Positions 25,359 to 32,984 of a stretch of DNA of 64,000 bases are shown piece by piece; within the stretch, counting starts at the first letter, position 1, and every line of letters begins with the position of its first letter. The notes under the pieces are model-generated. The model was not told where the DNA came from, did not search any database, and saw only the letters and a program-made list of their open reading frames with translations. The stretch comes from Micromonospora sp. MW-13. Lineage in GTDB: Bacteria; Actinomycetota; Actinomycetes; Mycobacteriales; Micromonosporaceae. The stretch lies in NCBI RefSeq assembly GCF_003434305.1, contig NZ_QKKX01000011.1, positions 1 to 64,000 of the forward strand, read 5' to 3'. The translations under genes and the position numbers were made by a program.

Positions 25359-25385
25359 GTCAAATTGAAGTGAGAGGCAGTGTTC

Positions 25386-25421
25386 GTCGGGCACCCGGAC
25401 GATGTTCCGAAGGTGCCCGAC
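25386..25421 (+). terminator. Stem-loop between precursor and methyltransferase genes
   Basis: GTCGGGCACC (25386-25395) and GGTGCCCGAC (25412-25421) form a perfect 10-base stem, extended inside by CGGA/TCCG. It starts 28 bases after the MRYWH stop and has no T-tract. A leaky terminator or RNA-stabilising hairpin here would let the precursor be made in excess over the enzymes, as often seen in RiPP operons. Confidence 0.6.
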
Positions 25422-25470
25422 GGGCACTGTCCTGGCCGGAAAGAATGTACTCGACCAGGAGGACACGAAC

Positions 25471-26223
25471 ATGCGAGGCCCGGATCCGTACGCGTTCGCA
25501 GCCGGTTACTACGATCTATTCCGGGCGAAGCTCGGCGACGAGGCGCTCCCCTCGGTGTCGTTCTTCACGGAGTTCGCCCCGTCCGACGGATATGCGCTGG
25601 AGATTGGACCCGGCACCGGGCGCGCGACGCTGGCCGTGGCGGCGAAAGTGGCCGGCTTGGTCTGCCTCGAACGGTCCGCGACGATGCGCGCGGTGCTGCT
25701 GGCGAAGCTGGCCGAACGGCCGCACCTGCAGGCGCGGGTCACCGTGCTCGATGTCGCTGTGCCGCCGTTCCGGCTCGACCGTCGGTTCGACTACGCGTAC
25801 TTCGGCGGCGTGCTGGAGCACATCCGGCCGGCCGACCGGCCGCACCTGTTCCGCGCCGTCGCCGACCACCTCGCCGACGGTGGCCTGCTGGCCATGGACA
25901 TGGTGCTCAGGCAACCGGCACCGGACTTCCCGGAGCGGGTCGTCGACGAGGTCACCGTCGGCGAGTGCCGGTACGAGCTCGCCGCCGCCGCCACCGCGCT
26001 CGGCCCGGACGAGTCGCAGCTCACCTACATCTACCGCACGTTCCATGAAGACCGGCTGCTCGCCACGGAGAAGGTCGAGCGCCGACACAACATGCACCGG
26101 CCGGAGCCGGTGCTGGCCGACCTGGCCGCTGCCGGGCTGGCGCCTGCCCCGGGGCTGGTGTTCGCCGGAGTCTCCGCCGAGGACCCCGGTGGGGTCGTCG
26201 TGCGCAAGGAGGCGTCGGCGTGA
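25471..26223 (+). CDS. SAM-dependent methyltransferase of the pentapeptide locus
   Basis: A 250-residue class I methyltransferase. Motif I is ALEIGPGTGRATLAVA (about residues 46-60), the strand-2 acid lies in CLERSATMRA, and YAYFGGVLEHIRPADRPHLFRAVADHLADGGLLAMDMVLR covers motifs II and III. The ATG at 25471 has AGGAGG eight bases upstream. Its stop overlaps the GTG of the dioxygenase gene. In this operon the likely target is the MRYWH-derived peptide (N-terminus, His or Trp nitrogen, or C-terminus), but no substrate can be read from the sequence. Minimal biarylitide clusters lack such a gene. Confidence 0.88.
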   Translation: MRGPDPYAFAAGYYDLFRAKLGDEALPSVSFFTEFAPSDGYALEIGPGTGRATLAVAAKVAGLVCLERSATMRAVLLAKLAERPHLQARVTVLDVAVPPFRLDRRFDYAYFGGVLEHIRPADRPHLFRAVADHLADGGLLAMDMVLRQPAPDFPERVVDEVTVGECRYELAAAATALGPDESQLTYIYRTFHEDRLLATEKVERRHNMHRPEPVLADLAAAGLAPAPGLVFAGVSAEDPGGVVVRKEASA

Positions 26224-27230
26224 ACCGCGTCCGGGCGGCGAAATCGGCTCTCCCCGCCGTGGTGCCGCTGGACCGGCGGTACGACCCGGCACGCCTGGCC
26301 GACGAGGTACACGCGTTGCGGGACCACCGCTGGCGGGCGCAGCGCGCCTACAGCCAGGCCGGACTCGCCGCCCCGGTCGAGATCGACTGGCGAATCCTGC
26401 CGCTGCGCAGCCCGACCGGCGACCCGGGGCGTACCGATCCCGGCGGCGCGGGCCTCGATCCGTACCGGGACACCCCGCTGCTGGCCCGCTCGCCGTACCT
26501 GGCCGAGCTGCTCTCCACCATCCCGGCGCCGCTGCGCGCGGTCCGGCTGATGTCCCTCGGCCCCGGGGCGCAGGTGCACGAACACCGCGACGGCAAGTGC
26601 GGATACCCGTGGGGCGTGCTGCGGCTGCACGTACCGGTGATCACCAATCCCGGCGCGGAGCTGGTCATCGAGTCCACGCCGTACCACTGGGACGTGGGCC
26701 GCCTGTGGTTCGGCGACTTCGACCGGCCGCACTACGTGCGCAACACCGGACCCGAACCGCGCGTCCACCTGGTGATCGACTGCCTGGTGACCCGGTCGCT
26801 GCTGGACCTGTTCCCGGAGGCGTACCTGGACCGGCTGCCCTGGCCGGACGTCCTGCTGGCCACCGACCCGGTGCCGCTGCGGGCCGCCGACCTGGCCGGG
26901 CTGGGCTGCGAGTTCCCGGTGCCCGCCGACTTTTCGCGGTGGTCCGAGGAGGACCCGCTGGACGAGGCCCGGCCCGACGTGCCGGGCCGCATCGAGGTCG
27001 ACCAGGGACGGCCGGTCCTGGTGCTGGCGGGCGATCCGACGTTCGCGCTGGTGCACATCGGCCGGTCGGAGTTCCGGTTGGAAGGCTGGACGGAGGAGCG
27101 GACGCTCGTCGTCGACACCGCCTCGCCCCGCCCCAGCGTCCGGTTCCGGGTCCGGGACGGCCGCCTGCTCACCGAATGGGTTCGACCGGCGACCATCCGC
27201 CACGCCGTCAGCGAAGGAGCGCTCCCGTGA
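26220..27230 (+). CDS. Aspartyl/asparaginyl beta-hydroxylase-like 2-oxoglutarate dioxygenase
   Basis: A 336-residue protein with a cupin-type iron(II)/2-oxoglutarate domain in its first half. The ligands are H122-x-D124 in VHEHRDGKCGYPWG and H171 in DRPHYVRNTG. R181 in PRVHLVID suits 2-oxoglutarate binding. This is the Asp_Arg_Hydrox pattern; family members hydroxylate beta-carbons of Asp, Asn, Arg or His in peptides or carrier-bound amino acids. The C-terminal half (about 215-336) is not recognised, though its end, HIGRSEFRLEGWTEERTLVVD, resembles a small beta domain. GTG at 26220 overlaps the methyltransferase stop. Hydroxylation of the peptide's His or Trp is a reasonable guess. Confidence 0.85.
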   Translation: MNRVRAAKSALPAVVPLDRRYDPARLADEVHALRDHRWRAQRAYSQAGLAAPVEIDWRILPLRSPTGDPGRTDPGGAGLDPYRDTPLLARSPYLAELLSTIPAPLRAVRLMSLGPGAQVHEHRDGKCGYPWGVLRLHVPVITNPGAELVIESTPYHWDVGRLWFGDFDRPHYVRNTGPEPRVHLVIDCLVTRSLLDLFPEAYLDRLPWPDVLLATDPVPLRAADLAGLGCEFPVPADFSRWSEEDPLDEARPDVPGRIEVDQGRPVLVLAGDPTFALVHIGRSEFRLEGWTEERTLVVDTASPRPSVRFRVRDGRLLTEWVRPATIRHAVSEGALP

Positions 27231-28453
27231 CCGTCGCCCCCGCCAGGTTCGACATCCCGAAGGACTTCTCCCAGCAGGAGGATCCGTACGCCCTGCTGGA
27301 GGCGATCCGCGCGAGCGGACGGGTCCAGCAGGTCCGGTTGCGCGGTGCCGTGCCCGTCTGGCTGGTCACCGGGTACGCCGAGGCCGTCGCCGCGCTGAAC
27401 GACCCCCGGTTGAGCAACAGCCTCGAATACGGGGCCTCCGTCCTACCCGGCCCCGCCGAGCAGCGGCGGCGGGCGAACGTACTGGCCTGGAGCATGCTGT
27501 CGGTGGACCCGCCCGACCACACCCGGCTGCGGGGCGTCGTCGCGCGCGGCTTCACCGCCCGGCTGGTGGAGCAGCTCAAACCACAGATCCAGGAGCTCAC
27601 CGACGGGCTGCTCGACGCCGTGGCGCCCACCGGACGGGCCGACCTGGTCAACGACCTCGCCTTCCCGCTGCCCATCGCGGTGATCTGCCGGCTGCTCGGG
27701 GTCCCGTACCAGGACCACCGGCTGTTCCGCGGCTGGAGCGTCGGCCTGGCCATGCCACCCGCCGACCCGGACACGCTGCGCCGGGCGGACGCGGCCCGCG
27801 CCGAGATGACCCGCTACTTCGAGGAGCTGGTGCCCGCCAAGCGGGCCGAGCCGGGCGACGACCTGCTGTCGGCGCTCACCCAGGCGCACGCCGCGGAGCG
27901 GCTGACCGACACCGAGGTCGTCGCCATGGCGATCATGTTGCTGCTCTCCGGTCACGAGACCACGGTTTGCTTCATCGGCTCGGCGATCGTGGCCATGCTG
28001 CGCGACCCCGGTCTCGCCGACGCGGTGCGCCGGGACTCCGCGCTGCTGCCGCCCGCCATCGAGGAACTACTGCGGCTCAACGGTCCGGTGACCCGCGGCG
28101 TGGCCCGGTTCACCAAGGAGGAGGTGGAGTTCGGCGGGGTCCGGATCCCCGCGGGCGAGATGGTCGTGGTGTCGCTGGCCGCCGCCAACCGCGACCCGGC
28201 GCAGTTCCCGCGGCCGGAGGTGGTGGACCTGGCCCGCAACCGGAACCCGCACCTGAGCTTCGGGCACGGCATGCACCACTGCCTGGGCCAGGCGCTGGCC
28301 CGCCAGCAGGCCACCATCGCGCTCGGTACGGTGCTGCGCCGGCTGCCCGATCTCGCGCTGGCCAAGCCGCTGGAGGAGGTGCGGCGCTGGCCTGGCATGC
28401 TCCGGGGCCTGGACGAACTGCCGGTCAGCTTCACGCCCGTCGTCGCGTCCTGA
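27227..28453 (+). CDS. Cytochrome P450 (B), last gene of the pentapeptide locus
   Basis: A 408-residue P450 of the broad CYP107/CYP105-like actinobacterial group. The I-helix has the classic SGHETT (241-246), the K-helix ExxR is E280-R283, and the heme loop is FGHGMHHCLG with Cys352. It therefore looks like a normal oxygen-activating hydroxylase, unlike P450 A. The GTG at 27227 overlaps the dioxygenase stop, so the last three genes are translationally coupled. Two hairpins follow the stop. It may hydroxylate the cross-linked peptide, or itself be the cross-linker; sequence alone does not decide. Confidence 0.92.
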   Translation: MTVAPARFDIPKDFSQQEDPYALLEAIRASGRVQQVRLRGAVPVWLVTGYAEAVAALNDPRLSNSLEYGASVLPGPAEQRRRANVLAWSMLSVDPPDHTRLRGVVARGFTARLVEQLKPQIQELTDGLLDAVAPTGRADLVNDLAFPLPIAVICRLLGVPYQDHRLFRGWSVGLAMPPADPDTLRRADAARAEMTRYFEELVPAKRAEPGDDLLSALTQAHAAERLTDTEVVAMAIMLLLSGHETTVCFIGSAIVAMLRDPGLADAVRRDSALLPPAIEELLRLNGPVTRGVARFTKEEVEFGGVRIPAGEMVVVSLAAANRDPAQFPRPEVVDLARNRNPHLSFGHGMHHCLGQALARQQATIALGTVLRRLPDLALAKPLEEVRRWPGMLRGLDELPVSFTPVVAS

Positions 28454-28501
28454 GCCACGCCGGTAGGTCAAGCGACGTGGCGCGGTACCCGACGACCGGG
28501 T
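28454..28501 (+). terminator. Pair of hairpins ending the pentapeptide operon
   Basis: GCCACG/CGTGGC (28454-28459 and 28476-28481) and ACCCG/CGGGT (28487-28491 and 28497-28501) form two short consecutive stems directly after the P450 B stop. Individually weak, together they are a plausible terminator. Confidence 0.4.
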
Positions 28502-28543
28502 AAGGCAGTCACACAGCGATGTCTGGTGCGGCAGAATGCTGGT

Positions 28544-29275
28544 GTGAGCGCGGAGGAAGACGACGAGTTCGAGGAGGTTGCGAATGTCCTCCGAGGACAG
28601 ACGGCCGGTGACGCGGAACTTCGCCCGGCGCTCGAGGCTCGGCTCGGTCAGCCCGTTGTTGCCCTTACCTGCGGGTCCATGAACTCCGTGGCCGGCCACG
28701 GAGTCCCGGGCGTGGAGGTTCCGACCATAACCGCCTGGGTACGTGGCGCGGCACTCGACCATGAACGCCGCCTGCGGGCGGACGCGGTCTTCGATCAGAT
28801 CGTTGCCGAGTTTGGTCCGTGGCGGTGGCGGCAGTTCACGGCACGGGCGTTGCGGGTGGGGAACCTTCCAGGTTCGCGGGCCCGGCGCATCGCAGCACTT
28901 GGCTGCATCGAGTACACAACTGATCCGATTCTGGGCGGGCTGGGGTGCTTCGATGAGGAGGCCACGACCCGCGTCATGGCGGCGATACCGCAGGAGCGGT
29001 GGGACCAGTCCCGCGATGACTGGGGAGCCAGCGTCTGGACCGTCGCCGTGAACGCGGATCTTCACAGCGTCTCCGTGTTCGTCCACACTGCGGCTCAGGT
29101 CACGCAACTGCGGCAGACACCGCAATGGTACGAGTGGGAACGACAACTCCGCGCCCTCATCGCCGAAGAGGACGAGTTCGGGTCAACCAGGATCATCCCG
29201 GTCAACATCGCTCTCGAGAGCCGGGAAGCCTTCGAGTCCGACTGCCAAGGAAACTGGAGCTACTACTGGTACTGA
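28544..29275 (+). CDS. Hypothetical protein
   Basis: A 243-residue soluble protein of unknown function. It begins with an acidic segment (SAEEDDEFEEVANVLRGQ) and ends in the aromatic tail NWSYYWY. No signal peptide, membrane segment or catalytic motif is evident; the central region contains FGPWRWRQFTARALRVGNLPGSRARRIAALG. I chose the GTG at 28544; a GTG at 28526 would add six residues. Terminator-like hairpins separate it from the P450 B gene, so I do not place it in the peptide operon. The 200 bases after it hold nothing confident. Confidence 0.65.
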   Translation: MSAEEDDEFEEVANVLRGQTAGDAELRPALEARLGQPVVALTCGSMNSVAGHGVPGVEVPTITAWVRGAALDHERRLRADAVFDQIVAEFGPWRWRQFTARALRVGNLPGSRARRIAALGCIEYTTDPILGGLGCFDEEATTRVMAAIPQERWDQSRDDWGASVWTVAVNADLHSVSVFVHTAAQVTQLRQTPQWYEWERQLRALIAEEDEFGSTRIIPVNIALESREAFESDCQGNWSYYWY

Positions 29276-29479
29276 GGTTTCGCGCCGCGCCTGCGCTTGC
29301 GCTTGCGCAACCGACGGCCGCTGGTCGGGGAGCCAGCTTTAGCAACGGTCGTTCTTCTCAGCTGGTGGCGGCGAGTTGGTTGCGGGTGTGGGCGAGGCGG
29401 CGGGTCATGGTGTTGATCGCGGCCCAGCGGGCCATGCACCCCGACGCCGAGCCCCTCCCCTTCGTGGCCGAGCCTGCGC

Positions 29480-30535
29480 CTACCACATGTTCGCGCTGGT
29501 CAAAGCCGCCGCGACGACTCCGAACAGCAACGGGATCAGACAGCCGACGACCGCGGTTCCGCGCAGCCTCGTCCTCGCGAACAGCGTTGCTCTGCGCGAT
29601 CGACGCGCTTCGTCCGCGACTCGCCTGCCCGGCACGGCAGAACCGCCCTGTCGGTCCAGTTGCTCGTCCACCAGCGCGGCGAGGTCCTCGATCCACTCCC
29701 AGAATGCGGGAGCCGTGTTCGGCAGCGCCCAACGCGCGATGAAGAAGACGCGGCCGTCGACGATCTCGACGTCGCAGTTCCCCGCGAGCTCGACGAGCGT
29801 CTCCTGCACCGCGGGGGTGAGCAGCCTCCGGACGGCGTCGTCATCCTGCGGTGCGCAAAGAACCTGGAAATGCACGTCGAACGAGCCGCCCATCACCAGC
29901 GGCCGGTGCGATGGCGGTACCCCCCATGCGCACGACGGGACATCTCGCGCGGCGGTCACCAGCGTCATCGGCGGCAACGCTGTCCGCACGGTGAACATGA
30001 CGTAGCAGGCCGTGTGCGGCATGCGCGTCGACCCCGTCCAGGTGGAATAGGCGTAGTTCGCGACCTCGAACGGACGATGCGCAGTCCCGGTCACCAGATC
30101 ACCCGCGACCCGCAACGATCCGACGCGGAACAAAGCCGCCGGTCGAACCGGATCCTTCTCGACGGCTGTGTAGGACATCCCATTCGCCTCGGTGAAACGC
30201 CTCAGCCGGTACCAGCCGACCTCCGAGGCCCGACGACCCCGGACGACACCCCGGATCCGCATCACGGCGAGCGGAACCACCATGAGACCCGCGATCACCA
30301 CCGTCGTGGCATCGGCGCCGGGCGCACCGAACATAAGCTGCACCATCAGCACGCACAGGGCGGCCAACGCCCCCGCACCGACCACAAGTACGGCGCTCTG
30401 GAACACGATCCAACCTCCGGCCGCGGCCTCGCCGGAACGTCCGCCCTCGTGACGTACCAGTTCGCGGCCCTCCGCACGGGCGAGCGCAGGATCGACGGGG
30501 GCGCGAAGCGCGACGTCATCGAAGCGCGACGTCAT
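29480..30535 (-). CDS. Hypothetical membrane protein
   Basis: A 351-residue protein. Two hydrophobic segments near the N-terminus (about residues 40-90, WIVFQSAVLVVGAGALAALCVLM and VVIAGLMVVPLAVM) are followed by a cytosolic domain of about 200 residues and a C-terminal hydrophobic segment (VVGCLIPLLFGVVAAALT). No family recognised. The ATG at 30535 has GGAGGTGG upstream. A perfect 16-base tandem duplication (30505-30520 and 30521-30536) spans the first codons, so the start region has been shifted by a recent slippage event; the second copy is in another frame. Bases 30536-30924 hold no gene I can support. Confidence 0.6.
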   Translation of the reverse strand: MTSRFDDVALRAPVDPALARAEGRELVRHEGGRSGEAAAGGWIVFQSAVLVVGAGALAALCVLMVQLMFGAPGADATTVVIAGLMVVPLAVMRIRGVVRGRRASEVGWYRLRRFTEANGMSYTAVEKDPVRPAALFRVGSLRVAGDLVTGTAHRPFEVANYAYSTWTGSTRMPHTACYVMFTVRTALPPMTLVTAARDVPSCAWGVPPSHRPLVMGGSFDVHFQVLCAPQDDDAVRRLLTPAVQETLVELAGNCDVEIVDGRVFFIARWALPNTAPAFWEWIEDLAALVDEQLDRQGGSAVPGRRVADEARRSRRATLFARTRLRGTAVVGCLIPLLFGVVAAALTSANMW

Positions 30536-30924
30536 CAGACCACCTCCGCCACGGGTCCACGGCAAGATCCGTCGAGCTGCGTCAGCGTTCCGGCTGCCGT
30601 GACCCTCCTTCGATCAACGGCATCTGCACGGTGACCTGCCGCCCCGCCTGCACGGGCGTTCGCGAACAACCCCGCCATGGACCCCATCCCGGGCCCTCCC
30701 ATCAACGTCAACGGAGGATCCTCAACGACGAGGACACCGCTCAGGCAGGGCCACTCTAGACCGTCACGACCACCCCAACACCCAAAGAGGTGGGGCCAGT
30801 TACGACCCAGCCGGCAGCGGCACCGACGGGCGAGAAGTGCAGGAGATGGGGCGAGGGAGCTACCTCACAGCCGGCCCCGCCGCCGCCCGAGACGTGACCG
30901 GCGGCGGGATACGCTGCGGGACGG

Positions 30925-31112
30925 CGCTGGTTCGCCCGGCCGGACTCGGCCGAGCGTCGTAAGAGGGAACCCGGTGGAAGTCCGGGACTGCCCCGCAGCG
31001 GTGAGTGGGAACGACCGCCGTCATCAGCACTGGGCCACCGGCCCGGGAAGCGACGGCCAGTAGGAGACCGGTGACCCCGGTCCTGCCCACGAGTCCGAAG
31101 ACCTGCCCGTGC
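30925..31112 (+). ncRNA. Cobalamin (AdoCbl) riboswitch
   Basis: The conserved core elements appear in order and spacing. First come GGGAAcccGGTGgAAgTCC (30965-30982) and a GCCCCGCAgCgGTGA segment, then CACTGG...GGGAAG...GGCCAGTAGG (31028-31063). The closing block is CGAGTCCGAAGACCTGCC (31090-31107). These match the B12 box and the paired regions of class I cobalamin riboswitches. Downstream GC-rich sequence (about 31155-31175, GGCGGGTGACCCGCC) could form the expression hairpin. The first gene after it is a hot-dog thioesterase at 31249, an unusual target. Confidence 0.88.
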
Positions 31113-31248
31113 CGCGTACACAACCGTGTGCGCTGCCGTCGGCCTCGCGGGAGGGCTGGGCGGGTGACCCGCCGCGCCCCGACGCGGGCGGGCCCTCGAC
31201 AGCGTGTCCGTGTCTCGGCGGCGTGGGTTCGAGGGACGGACTACCGCT

Positions 31249-31761
31249 GTGCACGACACCACCATGACCGCCGGCCGACCGCCGTCGGCGTCGCACCTGA
31301 TCCTGTCGCAGATCATGGACCAGCACCACACCAACCTGATGGGCACCGTGCACGGAGGCCGGATACTCAACCTCATCGACTCCGTCGCCGGAGTGGTTGC
31401 CGCCCGGCACTCCGACGGGCCGGCGGTCACCGCCGCCATCGACGAGACCGCCTTCCTCCGTGCGGTCCGGGTCGGCGACGTCGTTCACGTCGATGCCCGG
31501 ATCACCTGGGCCGGTCGCAGCTCGATGGAGGTGGCGGTCAAGGTCACCGCCGACCGCTGGGACCGGGCGGTACCACCCACCGACGTGGCCACCGCCCACC
31601 TGGTCATGGTCGCCGTCGACGACGACGGTCAGCCGCGCACCGTGCCCCCGCTGCTACCCGAGACCGATGGCGACCGGTGCCGCTACCGCGAGGCGCAGAT
31701 CCGCCGGGAGCACCGGCTTGCCCTGCGGCGGGCGCTGCTCGACGGCGTCGAGGAGGGCTGA
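31249..31761 (+). CDS. Acyl-CoA thioesterase, hot-dog fold
   Basis: A 170-residue enzyme of the YciA/BACH-like hot-dog thioesterases, which hydrolyse acyl-CoA to free acid and CoA. The family signature is QIMDQHHTNLMGTVHGGRILNLIDSVAGVVAARHS, with the catalytic acid expected in the LIDSVAG helix. VVHVDARITWAGRSSMEVAVKVTAD continues the sheet. The GTG at 31249 has GGGACGG eight bases upstream; the ATG at 31264 lacks one. It is the first gene behind a cobalamin riboswitch, so B12 status should control it. A link to methylmalonyl- or propionyl-CoA overflow when B12-dependent mutase fails is a possibility. Confidence 0.87.
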   Translation: MHDTTMTAGRPPSASHLILSQIMDQHHTNLMGTVHGGRILNLIDSVAGVVAARHSDGPAVTAAIDETAFLRAVRVGDVVHVDARITWAGRSSMEVAVKVTADRWDRAVPPTDVATAHLVMVAVDDDGQPRTVPPLLPETDGDRCRYREAQIRREHRLALRRALLDGVEEG

Positions 31762-31867
31762 GGCGTGGTTGGACTGTCCGTGGCCGCGCTGGCCGGCCAT
31801 GTCGCCGCGATCGTCGTCCCGGCGGCACGGCGTGGTCCGCGCCGTCACTCCTGTGCATGACCGCGGG

Positions 31868-31906
31868 CGGGGTCCTCGTGGTCGGCGATCGGCGACGAGG
31901 ACCCCG
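31868..31906. terminator. Bidirectional terminator
   Basis: CGGGGTCCTCGT and ACGAGGACCCCG form a perfect 12-base stem with a 15-base loop. It lies between the thioesterase gene (plus strand, ends 31761) and a small minus-strand gene that ends at 31910, so it can serve both. Confidence 0.75.
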
Positions 31907-31909
31907 CGG

Positions 31910-32179
31910 TCAGATCCCGGCGGGTGGTGGTTGACCTGCGGTGACCGCGACGAGCAGGGACAGCTCCCGGACCAGGTCGTCCATGGACTGCCCGCTGCCG
32001 GCCCGGACCAGGCCGAGCGCGAGGTCAGCGAGCAGGTAGAAGCCAAGGGTCTTGGCCTGCTCGCCGGGGAACGCGGCGAGGAGTTCCTCGGCACCGGCGA
32101 GGTCACCGCGGTGGGTGGCCGCGATGACCCCGGCGGCGCGTTGGACCAGCTCCGCCGTGGCGGGGGTGGGTGCGCTCAC
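31910..32179 (-). CDS. Small hypothetical protein after superoxide dismutase
   Basis: An 89-residue, mostly helical protein (AELVQRAAGVIAATHRGDLAGAEELLAAFPGEQAKTLGFYLLADLALGLV) of unknown function. The GTG at 32179 begins five bases after the superoxide dismutase stop, so the two are almost certainly co-transcribed. No ribosome-binding site of its own is obvious, which suits translational coupling. No family is recognised. Confidence 0.6.
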   Translation of the reverse strand: MSAPTPATAELVQRAAGVIAATHRGDLAGAEELLAAFPGEQAKTLGFYLLADLALGLVRAGSGQSMDDLVRELSLLVAVTAGQPPPAGI

Positions 32180-32184
32180 CCGGG

Positions 32185-32799
32185 TCAGATCTTCGGGCTC
32201 GCGGCCTGGGCGGCGTCGAACCGGGCGATCACGTCCGGCCAGTTGACCAGGTTCCACAGCCGGTCCACGTAGTCCGGACGCACGTTCTTGTACTGCAGGT
32301 AGTAGGCGTGTTCCCAGGCGTCGAAGACCAGCAGCGGGGTGGAGCCCTGACCGACGTTGCCGTGGTGGTCGTACACCTGCTCCACGATCAGCCGCTGACC
32401 GAGCGGTTCCCAGGCCAGGACACCCCAGCCGGAGCCCTGCACGCCCTTCGTCGCCGCCGACAGCTGTCCGGCGAAGGCGTCGAAGGAGCCGAAGTGCTCG
32501 TCGATCGCCGCGGCGAGCTCGCCGTCGGGTCGGTCGCCGCCGTCCGGAGACAGGTTGTTCCAGAAGATCGAGTGCAGGACGTGTCCGGACAGGTTGAACG
32601 CGAACGTCTTCTCCAGGCCGACGAGCGTGCCGAAGTCGCCCTTGGCGCGGGCCTCGGCGAGCTGCTCAAGGCCGTCGTTGGCGCCCTTGACGTACGCGGC
32701 GTGGTGCTTGTCGTGGTGCAGCTCCAGGATCTGTCCGGACATGGCCGGCTCCAGGGCGCCGTAGTCGTAGGGCATGTCGGGCAGGGTGTAGACCGCCAT
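32185..32799 (-). CDS. Superoxide dismutase, Fe/Mn family
   Basis: A 204-residue cytosolic Fe/Mn superoxide dismutase. The four metal ligands lie in [13 protein letters not shown] (first His), [18 protein letters not shown] (second His) and [14 protein letters not shown] (Asp and third His). There is no signal peptide; the protein starts [17 protein letters not shown]. The ATG at 32799 has GGAGGA six bases upstream. Metal choice cannot be told with certainty from these motifs. A 6-base inverted repeat with 9-base spacing lies at 32834-32854 in its promoter, compatible with a Fur-family regulator such as Nur. Confidence 0.95.
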   Translation of the reverse strand: MAVYTLPDMPYDYGALEPAMSGQILELHHDKHHAAYVKGANDGLEQLAEARAKGDFGTLVGLEKTFAFNLSGHVLHSIFWNNLSPDGGDRPDGELAAAIDEHFGSFDAFAGQLSAATKGVQGSGWGVLAWEPLGQRLIVEQVYDHHGNVGQGSTPLLVFDAWEHAYYLQYKNVRPDYVDRLWNLVNWPDVIARFDAAQAASPKI

Positions 32800-32833
32800 C
32801 AGGTGTCCTCCGATGATGTTGCCGCCATTTGGC

Positions 32834-32854
32834 TGTTGCCAGTATCTTGCAACA
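32834..32854. promoter_or_regulatory. Inverted repeat in the superoxide dismutase promoter
   Basis: TGTTGC and GCAACA are perfect complements separated by nine bases, 35 to 55 bases upstream of the superoxide dismutase start. The size and spacing resemble Fur-family operators; in Streptomyces, Nur represses an iron superoxide dismutase gene. The assignment is tentative. Confidence 0.4.
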
Positions 32855-32984
32855 AGAGCGGTCGTGTCATGGGGAGCGGGCATTGATCACATCGGAAAGC
32901 CGATCGGGTGACCGCGGCGATGGCACGGCCACGCGGCTCAGTTCGTCCACCGATCCGCCAACGCATCAGCGCCGGTTGACGTGG

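Noticed and set aside
25321..25368. A 15-codon frame (starting MTKGGTTC) overlapping the MRYWH gene in another frame
   Set aside because: No ribosome-binding site precedes its ATG, while the MRYWH ATG has an excellent one made from the same bases.
29356..29450. A minus-strand tail reading WAAINTMTRRLAHTRNQLAATS, reminiscent of a transposase C-terminus
   Set aside because: Too short, no catalytic residues, no terminal inverted repeats or target duplication nearby.
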